Positions 6,821 through 14,756 of a stretch of DNA of 16,329 nucleotides are shown in pieces; position 1 is the first letter of the stretch; each line of letters opens with the position of its first letter. The position numbers were made by a program, and so were the translations under genes. The stretch comes from Planctomycetota bacterium (GTDB lineage: Bacteria > Planctomycetota > Planctomycetia > Isosphaerales > Isosphaeraceae): assembly GCA_021807585.1 (NCBI GenBank), contig JAKBCQ010000005.1, positions 1 through 16,329 of the forward strand, written 5' to 3'. The notes below the pieces were generated by a model. The model made no database searches and was not told where the DNA came from. It worked only from the letters and a program-made list of their open reading frames with translations.

Positions 6821-8745
6821 TGAACGGCGTGATTTTGTCGCGGATTAAGTCGCCGGCCGACTTGAAAACGCTTTCGGAGACGGAGCTCGATCGGCTCGCC
6901 GGAGAGATGCGCGACCAATTGATTCGCGTCGTGAATCGGCGTTCGGCGCATTTCGCCAGCAATCTCGGCGTCGTCGAGCTTTGCCTGGCGCTGCACCTGA
7001 CTTTCGATTTCACCCGCGATCGCTTGATCTGGGACACCGGCCATCAAATTTATCCTCATAAATTGATCACAGGACGTTCCGATCAGATCGATACGATTCG
7101 CGCCAAGGGGGGGTTGATGGGATATCCCAACCCTTCCGAGAGCGAATTCGACCTATTCATGACGGGGCACGCGGGGTGCGCTCCGTCGACGGCGTTGGGG
7201 CTGAAGATCGGCGACAACCTGATGGGGCGACCCGAGCGTCATTCGGTCGCGGTCATCGGCGACGGCGCGTTCCCCTCGGGAATCGTCTTCGAGGCGCTCA
7301 ACAACGCCGGCGGGATGAACTCGAAAAACTTGCTCGTCGTACTTAATGATAATAAAATGTCGATTTGTCCACGCGTCGGCGGTTTGGCGGGGTGTTTGGA
7401 TCGGGCGCGGATGGCGCCGATGTATAGTGATATCAATAAAAAACTGCGCAAGTTCTTGCCGACGATCCCGCTGGTGGGGGATCAGGCCGAGCGCTGGTTC
7501 CAGCAGTTTAAAGACGCGATCAAGGCGAGCCTGCACGGCGGGATGTTATTCGAGGAGCTTGGTTTCGCGTACATCGGGCCGATCGACGGCCACGACCTGC
7601 GCAAGCTGACGACTTATCTCGAGCGCGTCAAGCAGATGGAGGGGCCCGTGCTGTTGCACGTGCTTACCGATAAAGGGCGCGGCTTCGAGCCCGCGATGAA
7701 AGACCCCGTCAAGTTTCACGCTCCCGCTCCTTTTCAGACGATCGACAACGGCGTCGTTTCGCTCAAAAGTTCGAGCGGCAAGGCGTATACCGACGCCTTC
7801 AGCGCCGCGATCTTCGCGGCGATGTCCCGCGATCCTCGGGTCGCGGTGCTTACCGCGGCGATGTGCGAGGGGAACAAACTGCAGAAGATTCGCGAGACGT
7901 ACCCCGAGCGATTCTTTGATACCGGCATATGTGAAAGCCACGCGGTCGCATTCGCCGCCGGAATGGCCAAAACGGGCGCTCGGCCGATCGTCGATATTTA
8001 CAGCACGTTCCTCCAGCGATCTTATGATCAAATTTTTCAGGAGGTTTCGCTTCAGAACCTTCCCGTCGTGTTCGCACTCGACCGCGCCGGGCTGGTGGGA
8101 TCGGACGGTCCGACACATCATGGATCGTTTGATCTGGCGTATATGCGAATTTTCCCCAACATGGTTGTGACCGCTCCCGGCGACGAACGCGACGTCGCTC
8201 CGCTGCTCGATTTCGCGCTGGCGAGCGATCACCCGACTTCGATCCGATATCCCAAGGCGCCGCTCGAATCGGTGGAACGCGAATTCCAGCCGATCGAACT
8301 CGGCCAGGCCGAGATTATCGATTGGGAGACCGACGGGATGCTGATCGTCGCGGGAGGGCTCTTGCCCGCCGCGGTCCGCGCCGCCGAGCGATTGCGGACC
8401 GAACACGGCCTTCGCGTCGGCGTGATCAATGCGCGGTTCATCAAGCCCCTCGACGCGGCGACGATTCATAAAGCAATCGAGGAATGTGGATTCGTGCTGA
8501 CGATCGAGGAGGGGTGCCTTCCCGGCGGTTTTGGTTCGGCGGTTCTGGAATCGGCGAACGACGCCGGGCTGACGACTCGGCACATCAAGAGGTTGGGCTT
8601 GCCCGATCGTTTCGTGATGCACGCCGAGCGCGACGAGCAACTCGCCGAGGTCGGTCTCGACGTCGACGGGATCGTCACCTCGGCTCTTGAACAGGCGCGG
8701 ATCGCGGGACTGATCGCGGCCGATTCGGAGCGTTGGGCGGTCTGA
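6820..8745 (+). CDS. dxs: 1-deoxy-D-xylulose-5-phosphate synthase
   Basis: Encodes 641 residues. It is the thiamine-diphosphate enzyme joining pyruvate and glyceraldehyde 3-phosphate, the first step of the MEP isoprenoid pathway. Visible motifs are His44 in AHFASNLG, GHQIYPHK (74-81), the ThDP-binding GDGA...NDN (147-178), IDGHD (255-259), His300, catalytic Glu372 in TGICESHAV, YSTFLQRSYDQ (394-404) and FALDRAGLVGSDGPTHHG (418-435). Several normally fixed positions differ: GHAGCAPSTALG replaces a Ser/Thr-rich loop, GDGAFPSG replaces GDGAMTGG, NDNKMSIC replaces NDNEMSIS, and AAMCEGNKL replaces AAMPEGTGL. I recall the same substitutions in other planctomycete Dxs proteins. AAAGGGA, 6 bases before the ATG, and the 1-base overlap with ispA indicate coupled expression. 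Confidence 0.95.
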   Translation: MNGVILSRIKSPADLKTLSETELDRLAGEMRDQLIRVVNRRSAHFASNLGVVELCLALHLTFDFTRDRLIWDTGHQIYPHKLITGRSDQIDTIRAKGGLMGYPNPSESEFDLFMTGHAGCAPSTALGLKIGDNLMGRPERHSVAVIGDGAFPSGIVFEALNNAGGMNSKNLLVVLNDNKMSICPRVGGLAGCLDRARMAPMYSDINKKLRKFLPTIPLVGDQAERWFQQFKDAIKASLHGGMLFEELGFAYIGPIDGHDLRKLTTYLERVKQMEGPVLLHVLTDKGRGFEPAMKDPVKFHAPAPFQTIDNGVVSLKSSSGKAYTDAFSAAIFAAMSRDPRVAVLTAAMCEGNKLQKIRETYPERFFDTGICESHAVAFAAGMAKTGARPIVDIYSTFLQRSYDQIFQEVSLQNLPVVFALDRAGLVGSDGPTHHGSFDLAYMRIFPNMVVTAPGDERDVAPLLDFALASDHPTSIRYPKAPLESVEREFQPIELGQAEIIDWETDGMLIVAGGLLPAAVRAAERLRTEHGLRVGVINARFIKPLDAATIHKAIEECGFVLTIEEGCLPGGFGSAVLESANDAGLTTRHIKRLGLPDRFVMHAERDEQLAEVGLDVDGIVTSALEQARIAGLIAADSERWAV

Positions 8746-8814
8746 CTCGCTCGGCACAACGCCGTTGCGGGTCGTTTGGAACGGGTCTCGAGGCGAACTC
8801 CCCCGGGTTTCTGC

Positions 8815-8818
8815 GAGG
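8815..8818 (+). promoter_or_regulatory. Shine-Dalgarno (GAGG) choosing the nadK GTG start
   Basis: GAGG ends 9 bases before the GTG at 8828. The earlier in-frame TTG (8765) has no purine-rich site before it, so the GTG is preferred. Confidence 0.45.
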
Positions 8819-8827
8819 CGAACGAAC

Positions 8828-9847
8828 GTGCCGGTCCAATCACCGCATCTTCCCAACACGCACGCTTCTCCCCGGGTCGACGCGCCGCTTCGCGTGATGA
8901 TCCTCGGGAACGCACTCAAACCGGGAGTCGTCGAAGAATCCAAACGGCTCGCGGCGATCTTTCAGGCTGATCCCAAATTCGAGCTCGTCGGAGTCGACCT
9001 CTCGCCCGATAGCGACCTCAGTGCGCTCGCAGCCGATGTCGCGCTCGTCTTGGGGGGGGACGGCACCGTCCTCCACACGGCCAGACGGATGGAATCACAG
9101 GCGACCCCCGTTCTCGGAATCAACCTCGGCCGGCTGGGGTTTCTCGCCGAACTCACCCCAGCCTTGTTTCGCGAACGAATCCGCGATCTCGCCGATCGTC
9201 GATTTACAATTGAAAATTTGATGACACTCTCCTGTTTTCTCACTCCCAAGACGGGTCCGACGCGCGTCTTTCGCGGGCTCAACGACGTGGTGATCCGATC
9301 GGCGCCGGCGTTTCGCCTGCTCGAGATCAGTCTAAGGATCGACGGCGAAACGGTGATGACGTATCGCGGCGACGGCGTGATTTTGGCGACTCCGGTCGGT
9401 TCGACGGCGCACAGCCTTTCGGCGGGCGGACCGATCGTTCCCCCCGACGCGCACCTGTTCGTGATTACGCCGATCTGCGCGCACACGCTCACGCAGCGTC
9501 CGCTCGTCGACGGAACGCATAAAACGTATGAATTTATTCCTCAAGGGGACGACGTCGCGACGGTTCTCGTGATCGACGGCCAGGTGCAGATCGCCGTCGA
9601 GTCGGGCGATCGCATCGTCGTCCGCCGCGGCGACGCTCCCTTCCCGATGATTCGGCTTCCCGGCCACAGCTTTTACCGCACACTCCGCGACAAGCTCGGC
9701 TGGGGAGTCGAGCCTCCCGGAGATCGAGGCGTCCACGTTCACACCCCCGGCGTCGAGACCGTCGAATCGAGCGGCGAAGCCGATTCGACGCCGATCCAAG
9801 CTCCCCCCGTCGCCGAATGGAAATTCGTCGATCAAAATCGAAGTTAA
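8828..9847 (+). CDS. nadK: NAD kinase
   Basis: Encodes 339 residues from a GTG. It phosphorylates NAD to NADP with ATP (or polyphosphate in some members). Visible are the Rossmann-like start VMILGN, catalytic GGDGT (76-80, Asp78), INLGRLGFLAEL (98-109), LNDVVI (151-156), the NAD-binding DGVILATPVGSTAHSLSAGG (182-201) with His where the common form is STAY, ITPICAHTLTQRPLV (213-227) and DGQ (250-252). The usual end is near LGWG (290-293). About 45 further residues, rich in Pro, Glu and Ser and without a fold I recognise, extend the protein past family length. Start choice is uncertain: a TTG at 8765 would add 21 residues and GTG 8894 or ATG 8897 would remove ~22. It follows dxs by 82 bp and supplies NADPH, which the MEP pathway uses. 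Confidence 0.93.
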   Translation: MPVQSPHLPNTHASPRVDAPLRVMILGNALKPGVVEESKRLAAIFQADPKFELVGVDLSPDSDLSALAADVALVLGGDGTVLHTARRMESQATPVLGINLGRLGFLAELTPALFRERIRDLADRRFTIENLMTLSCFLTPKTGPTRVFRGLNDVVIRSAPAFRLLEISLRIDGETVMTYRGDGVILATPVGSTAHSLSAGGPIVPPDAHLFVITPICAHTLTQRPLVDGTHKTYEFIPQGDDVATVLVIDGQVQIAVESGDRIVVRRGDAPFPMIRLPGHSFYRTLRDKLGWGVEPPGDRGVHVHTPGVETVESSGEADSTPIQAPPVAEWKFVDQNRS

Positions 9848-9885
9848 TTCATGTGTTGGTAAAGTGCGTCCTGTTTGCTTTTACG

Positions 9886-12800
9886 TCAATCACGAAAGAT
9901 TCTCGATTCGCGCCGCGCCGCGGGCCGTTTGAGCATGTTCGATACGGGATGGAGCGCCTCGGGGCTGAATTTGGGGAGCGACGGCGTTCCCGTCACATGG
10001 ATCGCCAATATCCTTCCCCCGACCTCGCGCATCGCGTCGCTCACGAGCGGAATGTGGATCGCGTCGCGACCGTAGAGGATGCTTAAAAGCATGTCGAGCT
10101 CGCCCCGCGTGTCGAGCGTCCCCGATCCCCTCAGGCTGAACGCGTCTCCTCGAAATATGATCGGATTTAAATACGCCTGCCCGTTGACGACGCGAAAGAT
10201 CACGTCCGCCGAATCAAAAAGCGTTTTGGTGGCGGGAGAAAGATTGAGAACCTTGATCAGGCGGAGAAAACCCGGCAACGTTCCCAGGTCGCCCCCCGTG
10301 ATGTGCGCCTCGCCTTCCCCCTGAAGGCCGTGGATATCGGCGCCCACTCCCGCGAGCCGAACGCGTCCCCACGCGATCCCGCGGAACGTCTGACGCCCCG
10401 CGATCGTCTTCGCGTATTCGGCGAGATCGGCGTCGGCGAGCCGAAGATCCGCCGAGTATTTCGTCGTCGCCTCGAGCCCCACCTCGACCGTCCCCGTCAG
10501 ATTCCCCCCCAGCAATCGCGCCGATAGATGATTCGCGATAACTTTCCTATCATGCGTGGATATTTCAATATCGCCGCGGACTCCAGTGATTTGTTGATCG
10601 AGAACCTCGACGCTATCCATGTTGATCGCGCACCGCGCAACGAGTTCGTCGTTCAGGTAGGCGCCCGTAAAATGATCAAGTTGACCCTGCATCAGCCGGA
10701 TCGGCAGCCCCGTCGCGAGCGTGTTGCCGTTGAGGACGACGAGCGCGTTTTTCCACGTGCACCAGGTCGGTTCGGCGGGATTGCCCGACCAGCCGAGCCG
10801 AAGCCTCTCGGCGTCGATCGCCAGCGTCTTGCCGTCGTCAAGTTTTAAGGCAAATTGCGCCATCACTTTTGGCATTAACTGTCTTAATTGTGCCTCCATG
10901 CGAAAATTGGAGACGCGGAGATCGCTCACGCCGAGATCGAACCGGCCGCTGTCCTCGACGCGAAACGTTCCCGAAGCGAACCGCACGGGGGCGTTCAAAA
11001 ATTGAAAGCCGACGTCCTGCATCGTCACCGCGCCGTTATGAAAGACGAACAATCCATTGACGTCGTCCATCGACGGGAAAACGAGCGTTCCTCCCGGCTC
11101 GCCCGGCGACGCGAATCGTTCGATCACAAGCCGAACCCGCGTCCCAGGCTCGGGAACGATCCGCAATTGCGTATCCTGCCTGCCGGGACCGAACGCGATC
11201 TTGGCGTCGACGCGGCTCGATCCCATCGGATTGAGCCGACTCCACGACTTGCGATACGCGACCGGAAGCGCATCGCGCAACTGCTGGTCGAACGGCAAAT
11301 TCCTCCCGTGCAGATGAATCTCGCCGTCGAATCGATCCCCCTCGATCTTTCGCACCCAACCATCGCCGGTGATGATCGCTTGTCCGTTTGATCCCTTCAT
11401 ATCCCGAAACAACCACGAATCGGGATTGATGATTAACGTCCCCGCGAGATTGGAGACGGGATACGGCAGACCGTCCCAGCGGATCGAGCAGCCGCCGTCG
11501 AGAGCAAGCCGCGCCGAGACCGCGACCTTTCCCGTCGAATCCAAAACGCCCGGCGGATTCCGCACGATGTCGACGTCGGCGCGCACCGTCCCCGTCGGAT
11601 GAAATTGATCGACGACGGGACGAGCGATCGCAGGCAGCGCGTCGAGCAGCTTGGCGTCGATCGGGACGTGATCGGCGTGCAGATGCAGCTCGACCCGCGC
11701 GTTCGGACCGGGACGGTCGATCACGCCGACCGCCGTCGCGGCCTCGCCGCCGATCGTCGTCGTCAGGTCGATCTTGATCCGATCCCCCTCCCGCGTAATT
11801 GTTCCACCGACATGTTCAATCGAGTATGGAAACAAATGATATTTCAAGCCGACGTCGAGCCGATCCCCCCGCACGCCGAAGCCGATCGGCCCGGCGAACG
11901 TCTCGCGCCGCGCGTGGATCGCCAGATTCGCCCGCCCGCTCGGCTTGTAATCGTTCCATAAATTCGCAAACTCGCCGGGTATCCAATCCCGCAATCGACG
12001 ATCAAATTCTAGATCAACAATTTGTATATTGATATCAAAAGGCGATTTTGTCGAGTCGGCCTCGTCGATTTCTCCCCAGGCGCGGACGGTCGTCGGGCCG
12101 TTGTACCCCTCGGCGCGTTCGACGACGATCGATCCGTTCTTAAACCTCACCTCCCCCGACGCCTCGCTGATCGGAAACGGCGCCTTCGAGCAGTTGATCA
12201 CCCCCGCTCGTAGCCGCGCCGATCCTTCATAATTCCAGGTTTTGGAGATTCGCGGATCGTAAGCCAGTTTGTCGAGCGAGACGTCGATTTCTCCCCCCGT
12301 GAGCCCCGTTTTTTCGAAGATCCCCCGCGCCTCGGCGGGCAATCGACTTCGTAACGTTTCTCCCACGACAAGCTTCGAAAGCTCCCCCTTGAGCGTCAAA
12401 CGACCGCTCTCGATATGAACAGATCCCTCAATCTGAATGCGATCGAAAACGTCCCCCCGCGCCGAGCCCTCGATCGCCAAAATATCCCCCGGTTGCGGAG
12501 TCATCCTCAGTGAAACGTCGCGCAATACGACGACCCGAGGCGCCCTCGTGTCTTCCGTCGCGAGCTCGACCGTCCCCTGCTGAATCAAAACAAGCGGCGC
12601 AACCGCCCCCTTGGGACGTTTGAAAGATTTCGCCGCGAGCCCCTCGAAATTCCAGCTCCCGTCCCCCCTCCGTCGCAATCGAATCGTCGGCTGAGCGATC
12701 ACAATCTCACGTGGGATGAACTTGCCCGAGGTGAGCCCCTTCGGATCCTGTTCGATCTTCATCCACGGTACCCGCAACGCCAAAAAATCGCGGCCGTCGA

Positions 12801-13035
12801 TCGTTTGCCATAACATCAAATGCGTTAATTCCACCTGTCCAGACATCGGCCGAATAATCACCCGGCTGAGATCGAGCCGTGCGCGCTTCAAGTATTTGGC
12901 GGCCTCGGTTCGTACGATCGACGCCAGCCTGCCGCTATCGGTCAAATACGCGTAGCCGATCCACGCCCCCCCCCCCGCGATCAACATCAGTAATAAAATC
13001 GTCAGTCGGATCAACCGCCCGCGCCGTTTTCTCAT
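9886..13035 (-). CDS. AsmA-like envelope protein with N-terminal membrane anchor
   Basis: Encodes 1049 residues. A basic N-terminus is followed by one membrane helix (about 9-31: LTILLLMLIAGGGAWIGYAY), then a very long region rich in short beta strands, as in AsmA/TamB/YhdP-type proteins. The last ~200 residues resemble the AsmA-like C-terminal region, with FRGIAWGRVRLAG, TGGDLGTLPGFLRLIKVLNLS, FRGDAFSLRGSGTLDTRGELDM and a closing IHVTGTPSLPKFSPEALHP. In diderms such proteins hang in the periplasm from the inner membrane and are linked to phospholipid transport or outer-membrane assembly; a similar job here is inference. The ATG overlaps the stop of the upstream glycosyltransferase gene (13032-13035) and has a strong GGGAGG ribosome site. 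An 11-base G tract lies in the anchor codons. It ends 38 bp from the nadK stop, convergently. Confidence 0.82.
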   Translation of the reverse strand: MRKRRGRLIRLTILLLMLIAGGGAWIGYAYLTDSGRLASIVRTEAAKYLKRARLDLSRVIIRPMSGQVELTHLMLWQTIDGRDFLALRVPWMKIEQDPKGLTSGKFIPREIVIAQPTIRLRRRGDGSWNFEGLAAKSFKRPKGAVAPLVLIQQGTVELATEDTRAPRVVVLRDVSLRMTPQPGDILAIEGSARGDVFDRIQIEGSVHIESGRLTLKGELSKLVVGETLRSRLPAEARGIFEKTGLTGGEIDVSLDKLAYDPRISKTWNYEGSARLRAGVINCSKAPFPISEASGEVRFKNGSIVVERAEGYNGPTTVRAWGEIDEADSTKSPFDINIQIVDLEFDRRLRDWIPGEFANLWNDYKPSGRANLAIHARRETFAGPIGFGVRGDRLDVGLKYHLFPYSIEHVGGTITREGDRIKIDLTTTIGGEAATAVGVIDRPGPNARVELHLHADHVPIDAKLLDALPAIARPVVDQFHPTGTVRADVDIVRNPPGVLDSTGKVAVSARLALDGGCSIRWDGLPYPVSNLAGTLIINPDSWLFRDMKGSNGQAIITGDGWVRKIEGDRFDGEIHLHGRNLPFDQQLRDALPVAYRKSWSRLNPMGSSRVDAKIAFGPGRQDTQLRIVPEPGTRVRLVIERFASPGEPGGTLVFPSMDDVNGLFVFHNGAVTMQDVGFQFLNAPVRFASGTFRVEDSGRFDLGVSDLRVSNFRMEAQLRQLMPKVMAQFALKLDDGKTLAIDAERLRLGWSGNPAEPTWCTWKNALVVLNGNTLATGLPIRLMQGQLDHFTGAYLNDELVARCAINMDSVEVLDQQITGVRGDIEISTHDRKVIANHLSARLLGGNLTGTVEVGLEATTKYSADLRLADADLAEYAKTIAGRQTFRGIAWGRVRLAGVGADIHGLQGEGEAHITGGDLGTLPGFLRLIKVLNLSPATKTLFDSADVIFRVVNGQAYLNPIIFRGDAFSLRGSGTLDTRGELDMLLSILYGRDAIHIPLVSDAMREVGGRILAIHVTGTPSLPKFSPEALHPVSNMLKRPAARRESRIFRD
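12966..12976. repeat. 11-base mononucleotide C tract (G on the coding strand)
   Basis: Eleven consecutive C on the + strand encode the Ala-Gly-Gly-Gly-Ala step of the AsmA-like membrane anchor, about 20 codons from the start. It is the longest homopolymer I see in the window; the G runs in xseA (4333-4340) and nadK (9052-9059) reach 8. A one-base slip would shift the frame near the N-terminus. Confidence 0.9.
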
Positions 13036-14447
13036 CGGTTCAAGCCTCCCGAGCCGCCGTCGCCGGCATCGATCGATCGCGCCGAACCGTCTAAGACTCG
13101 CCGAGTCAGCTTGTTAAACCCGATCGCCGCCAAAACGAACGACGGCGCCGAAGCCGCCACGCGATATCGAACCGAACCGACAAATATCATATGTATGATT
13201 GCGAAATACAGAAGCGGTCCGAGCGTGAGAAACAGCGTCCGCGGGTCGCGCCTCCGATCCCAAACCCCATAAACGATCAACAAATAAAGCGGTATCGTGA
13301 TAATCGCCCCCGCGATTTTCACCCCCGCGCTCGCCGCGACCTCGGCGTTCGGCCAGGGGCTGAAGTAGCGTCCCGCTTTGGCGACCGCGAGCTCGAAAAC
13401 ACGACGCGGCGAGCCGATCGCGAACGCGACGGCGCGACGAGTCAGCTCCGAATCCTGATCAATCTCGTCGAGCGGCCAAATCTCGGGATCGTTCAAAAAA
13501 TCCATATTACTGGATCCATCGGCCTTGGGATTCAGTCCGTCGTACAGGCTCGCGCCCGCCCAGATCGCCGTCGGAACAAACCGGCCGAACACAACCTCAT
13601 TCCGCACCCACCACGGCGCCATCACGACCGTCACGCCCAAAACCAGCAGCGTCGAACCCGCAAGCCGGCGCTTAAAATTCTGGAATATTGATTTACCATA
13701 TATGAACAACCACGCGATAACTGATATCGGAACGAACGGCGCCCACGAGGGGCGAATCAGAATGAGAGCCCCGTGCGCGACGCCGATTCCGAAAGCGAGC
13801 CCCGCGAATGATCGCCGGCGAACGCGATCGTCGCCGCTCCACGCGACCGCGGTTCCCCAAAGCGCGGCGAGCAAAAGCGGCGTGAAGAGCGATTCGGAAA
13901 GAATCAGAACCGATAACGACGCGTGATACGGTTCAAACGCCGCAATTCCCGCGGCGATCCACCAGATCGGCGGAACGCCGTCGAGGCGCATTTGCGACGA
14001 TCGCTCGGCTCCGGCTTCGGGGATGCTTTCGGCGGGCCGAGATCTCGCGTCCGGACGGCCAAGATCAAGCGCCCTGACGAGCCCGACCGTCAGCCAAACC
14101 GAAGCCGCGCCCAAGATCGCCTGCGCGATCCTCACCGGCATGACGCGATCGCCGAAAAGCGCCTGAAACGCCGCGAGGAACAGCGGATAACCCGGCGTTC
14201 GCAGCGCAAGATGCGGAATCCCCCATTGCGAGATCTCGTAAGGCGTTCCGTGGACAATCGTTTGCGCCAATCGCCAATAAACCTCGGTATCGGGGAACAG
14301 ACAAAGACGTCCCCGTTTTTGGACGTACCATTGCACGAGACACGCGGCGATCAGCCTCAGCATCGTCGCGGCTTCGAGCCACGGCCCGAGCCGATACGAT
14401 CGAGGAATCGCCGCGATTCGCTCTTTCCTTCCGATCCATTTGGACAT
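13032..14447 (-). CDS. GT39/ArnT-like membrane glycosyltransferase
   Basis: Encodes 471 residues, an integral membrane protein with roughly 9-11 hydrophobic segments. It fits the GT-C superfamily (PMT/ArnT type) that moves sugars from polyprenyl-phosphate donors on the outer face of the membrane. Visible: the first outer loop with acidic PDTEVYWRLA (52-61), LRTPGYPLFLAAFQ (82-95), LILSESLFTPLLLA (181-194), PWWVRNEVVFGRFVP (278-292) and VRYRVAASAPSFVLAA (426-441), all typical of bacterial glycosyltransferase family 39-like proteins. Acceptor and donor cannot be told. No copy of the ArnT C-terminal domain is seen. The ribosome site before the ATG is weak (GGGAT). It is first in an operon with the AsmA-like gene (ATGA overlap), so an envelope glycan or lipid role is likely. 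Confidence 0.85.
   Translation of the reverse strand: MSKWIGRKERIAAIPRSYRLGPWLEAATMLRLIAACLVQWYVQKRGRLCLFPDTEVYWRLAQTIVHGTPYEISQWGIPHLALRTPGYPLFLAAFQALFGDRVMPVRIAQAILGAASVWLTVGLVRALDLGRPDARSRPAESIPEAGAERSSQMRLDGVPPIWWIAAGIAAFEPYHASLSVLILSESLFTPLLLAALWGTAVAWSGDDRVRRRSFAGLAFGIGVAHGALILIRPSWAPFVPISVIAWLFIYGKSIFQNFKRRLAGSTLLVLGVTVVMAPWWVRNEVVFGRFVPTAIWAGASLYDGLNPKADGSSNMDFLNDPEIWPLDEIDQDSELTRRAVAFAIGSPRRVFELAVAKAGRYFSPWPNAEVAASAGVKIAGAIITIPLYLLIVYGVWDRRRDPRTLFLTLGPLLYFAIIHMIFVGSVRYRVAASAPSFVLAAIGFNKLTRRVLDGSARSIDAGDGGSGGLNR
13045..13050 (-). promoter_or_regulatory. strong Shine-Dalgarno (GGGAGG) for the AsmA-like gene
   Basis: It lies inside the 3' end of the glycosyltransferase gene, ending 9 bases before the ATG at 13035. 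It fixes that start and supports direct initiation as well as coupling through the ATGA overlap. Confidence 0.7.
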
Positions 14448-14490
14448 GCGCGCATCCCGCCCATCCTGGGCCGCGGAATCCTACGCTCAA

Positions 14491-14598
14491 GCGGCGCTTT
14501 CGGTCAATCGCGAAAGACGAGCGAACAAAGAAAACGGAACGAGAACCACGCGAATTCGGCGTGAGAAAAGCGCCGCGTTCGGTTGTGAATGTTCGCTC
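14491..14598. other. interleaved inverted repeats, possible pseudoknot RNA or protein-binding site
   Basis: GCGGCGCTTT (14491-14500) is exactly complementary to AAAGCGCCGC (14567-14576). GAGCGAACA (14519-14527) is exactly complementary to TGTTCGCTC (14590-14598). The order is A-B-A'-B', so both stems can form together only as an H-type pseudoknot. A competing small hairpin (14497-14516) uses part of the first arm. The element begins 44 bp upstream of the glycosyltransferase ATG on the - strand and ends ~160 bp before the + strand gene. It could be a structured leader of either transcript, a small RNA, or chance in GC-rich DNA. Confidence 0.3.
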
Positions 14599-14742
14599 TA
14601 CGATGGCGACGAGAAAGGATGCATAATCGAAATCCTACGTTCTTCTTGTTCTTGCGAATGAAAAAACGCTCTTGAATGCTGAGAATCCCAGGGATACGCT
14701 TGGCGGCTGATACGATTCTTGAACGAGGATCGTTTTCACACC

Positions 14743-14749
14743 GGGAGGA
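14743..14749 (+). promoter_or_regulatory. Shine-Dalgarno (GGGAGGA) for the secreted protein
   Basis: It ends 7 bases before the ATG at 14757 and sits directly after the small hairpin at 14722-14734. It selects this start over the longer open frame beginning at 14676, and the resulting protein begins with a signal peptide. Confidence 0.75.
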
Positions 14750-14756
14750 TTCATCT

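Larger units (their letters stand above)
14448..14756. other. 309-bp divergent intergenic region
   Basis: This spacer lies between the start of the - strand glycosyltransferase gene and the start of the + strand secreted-protein gene, so it should contain two promoters; I cannot assign convincing -35/-10 boxes to either. Structure is visible: interleaved inverted repeats at 14491-14598 (separate entry), a 6-bp hairpin CTTTCG/CGAAAG (14497-14516), a 5-bp hairpin AACGA/TCGTT (14722-14734) just before the ribosome site, and a 9-base direct repeat AATCCTACG at 14477-14485 and 14631-14639. No convincing protein-coding frame is seen; a short open frame over 14440-14661 lacks a ribosome site and has no familiar features. 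Confidence 0.6.

Noticed and set aside
8765..8827. Upstream TTG start for nadK
   Set aside because: No Shine-Dalgarno before it, and the added residues (RVVWNGSRGELPRVSARR) have no family match; GTG 8828 has GAGG at good spacing.
7546..8943. A 465-codon open frame on the - strand opposite dxs
   Set aside because: It is the shadow of dxs, produced by the GC-rich, stop-poor codon use; it has Arg/Asp-rich character, no domain, and spans the dxs-nadK junction.
14440..14661. 73-codon + strand open frame in the divergent spacer
   Set aside because: No ribosome site, overlaps the glycosyltransferase start, composition not protein-like; the same bases hold the inverted repeats.
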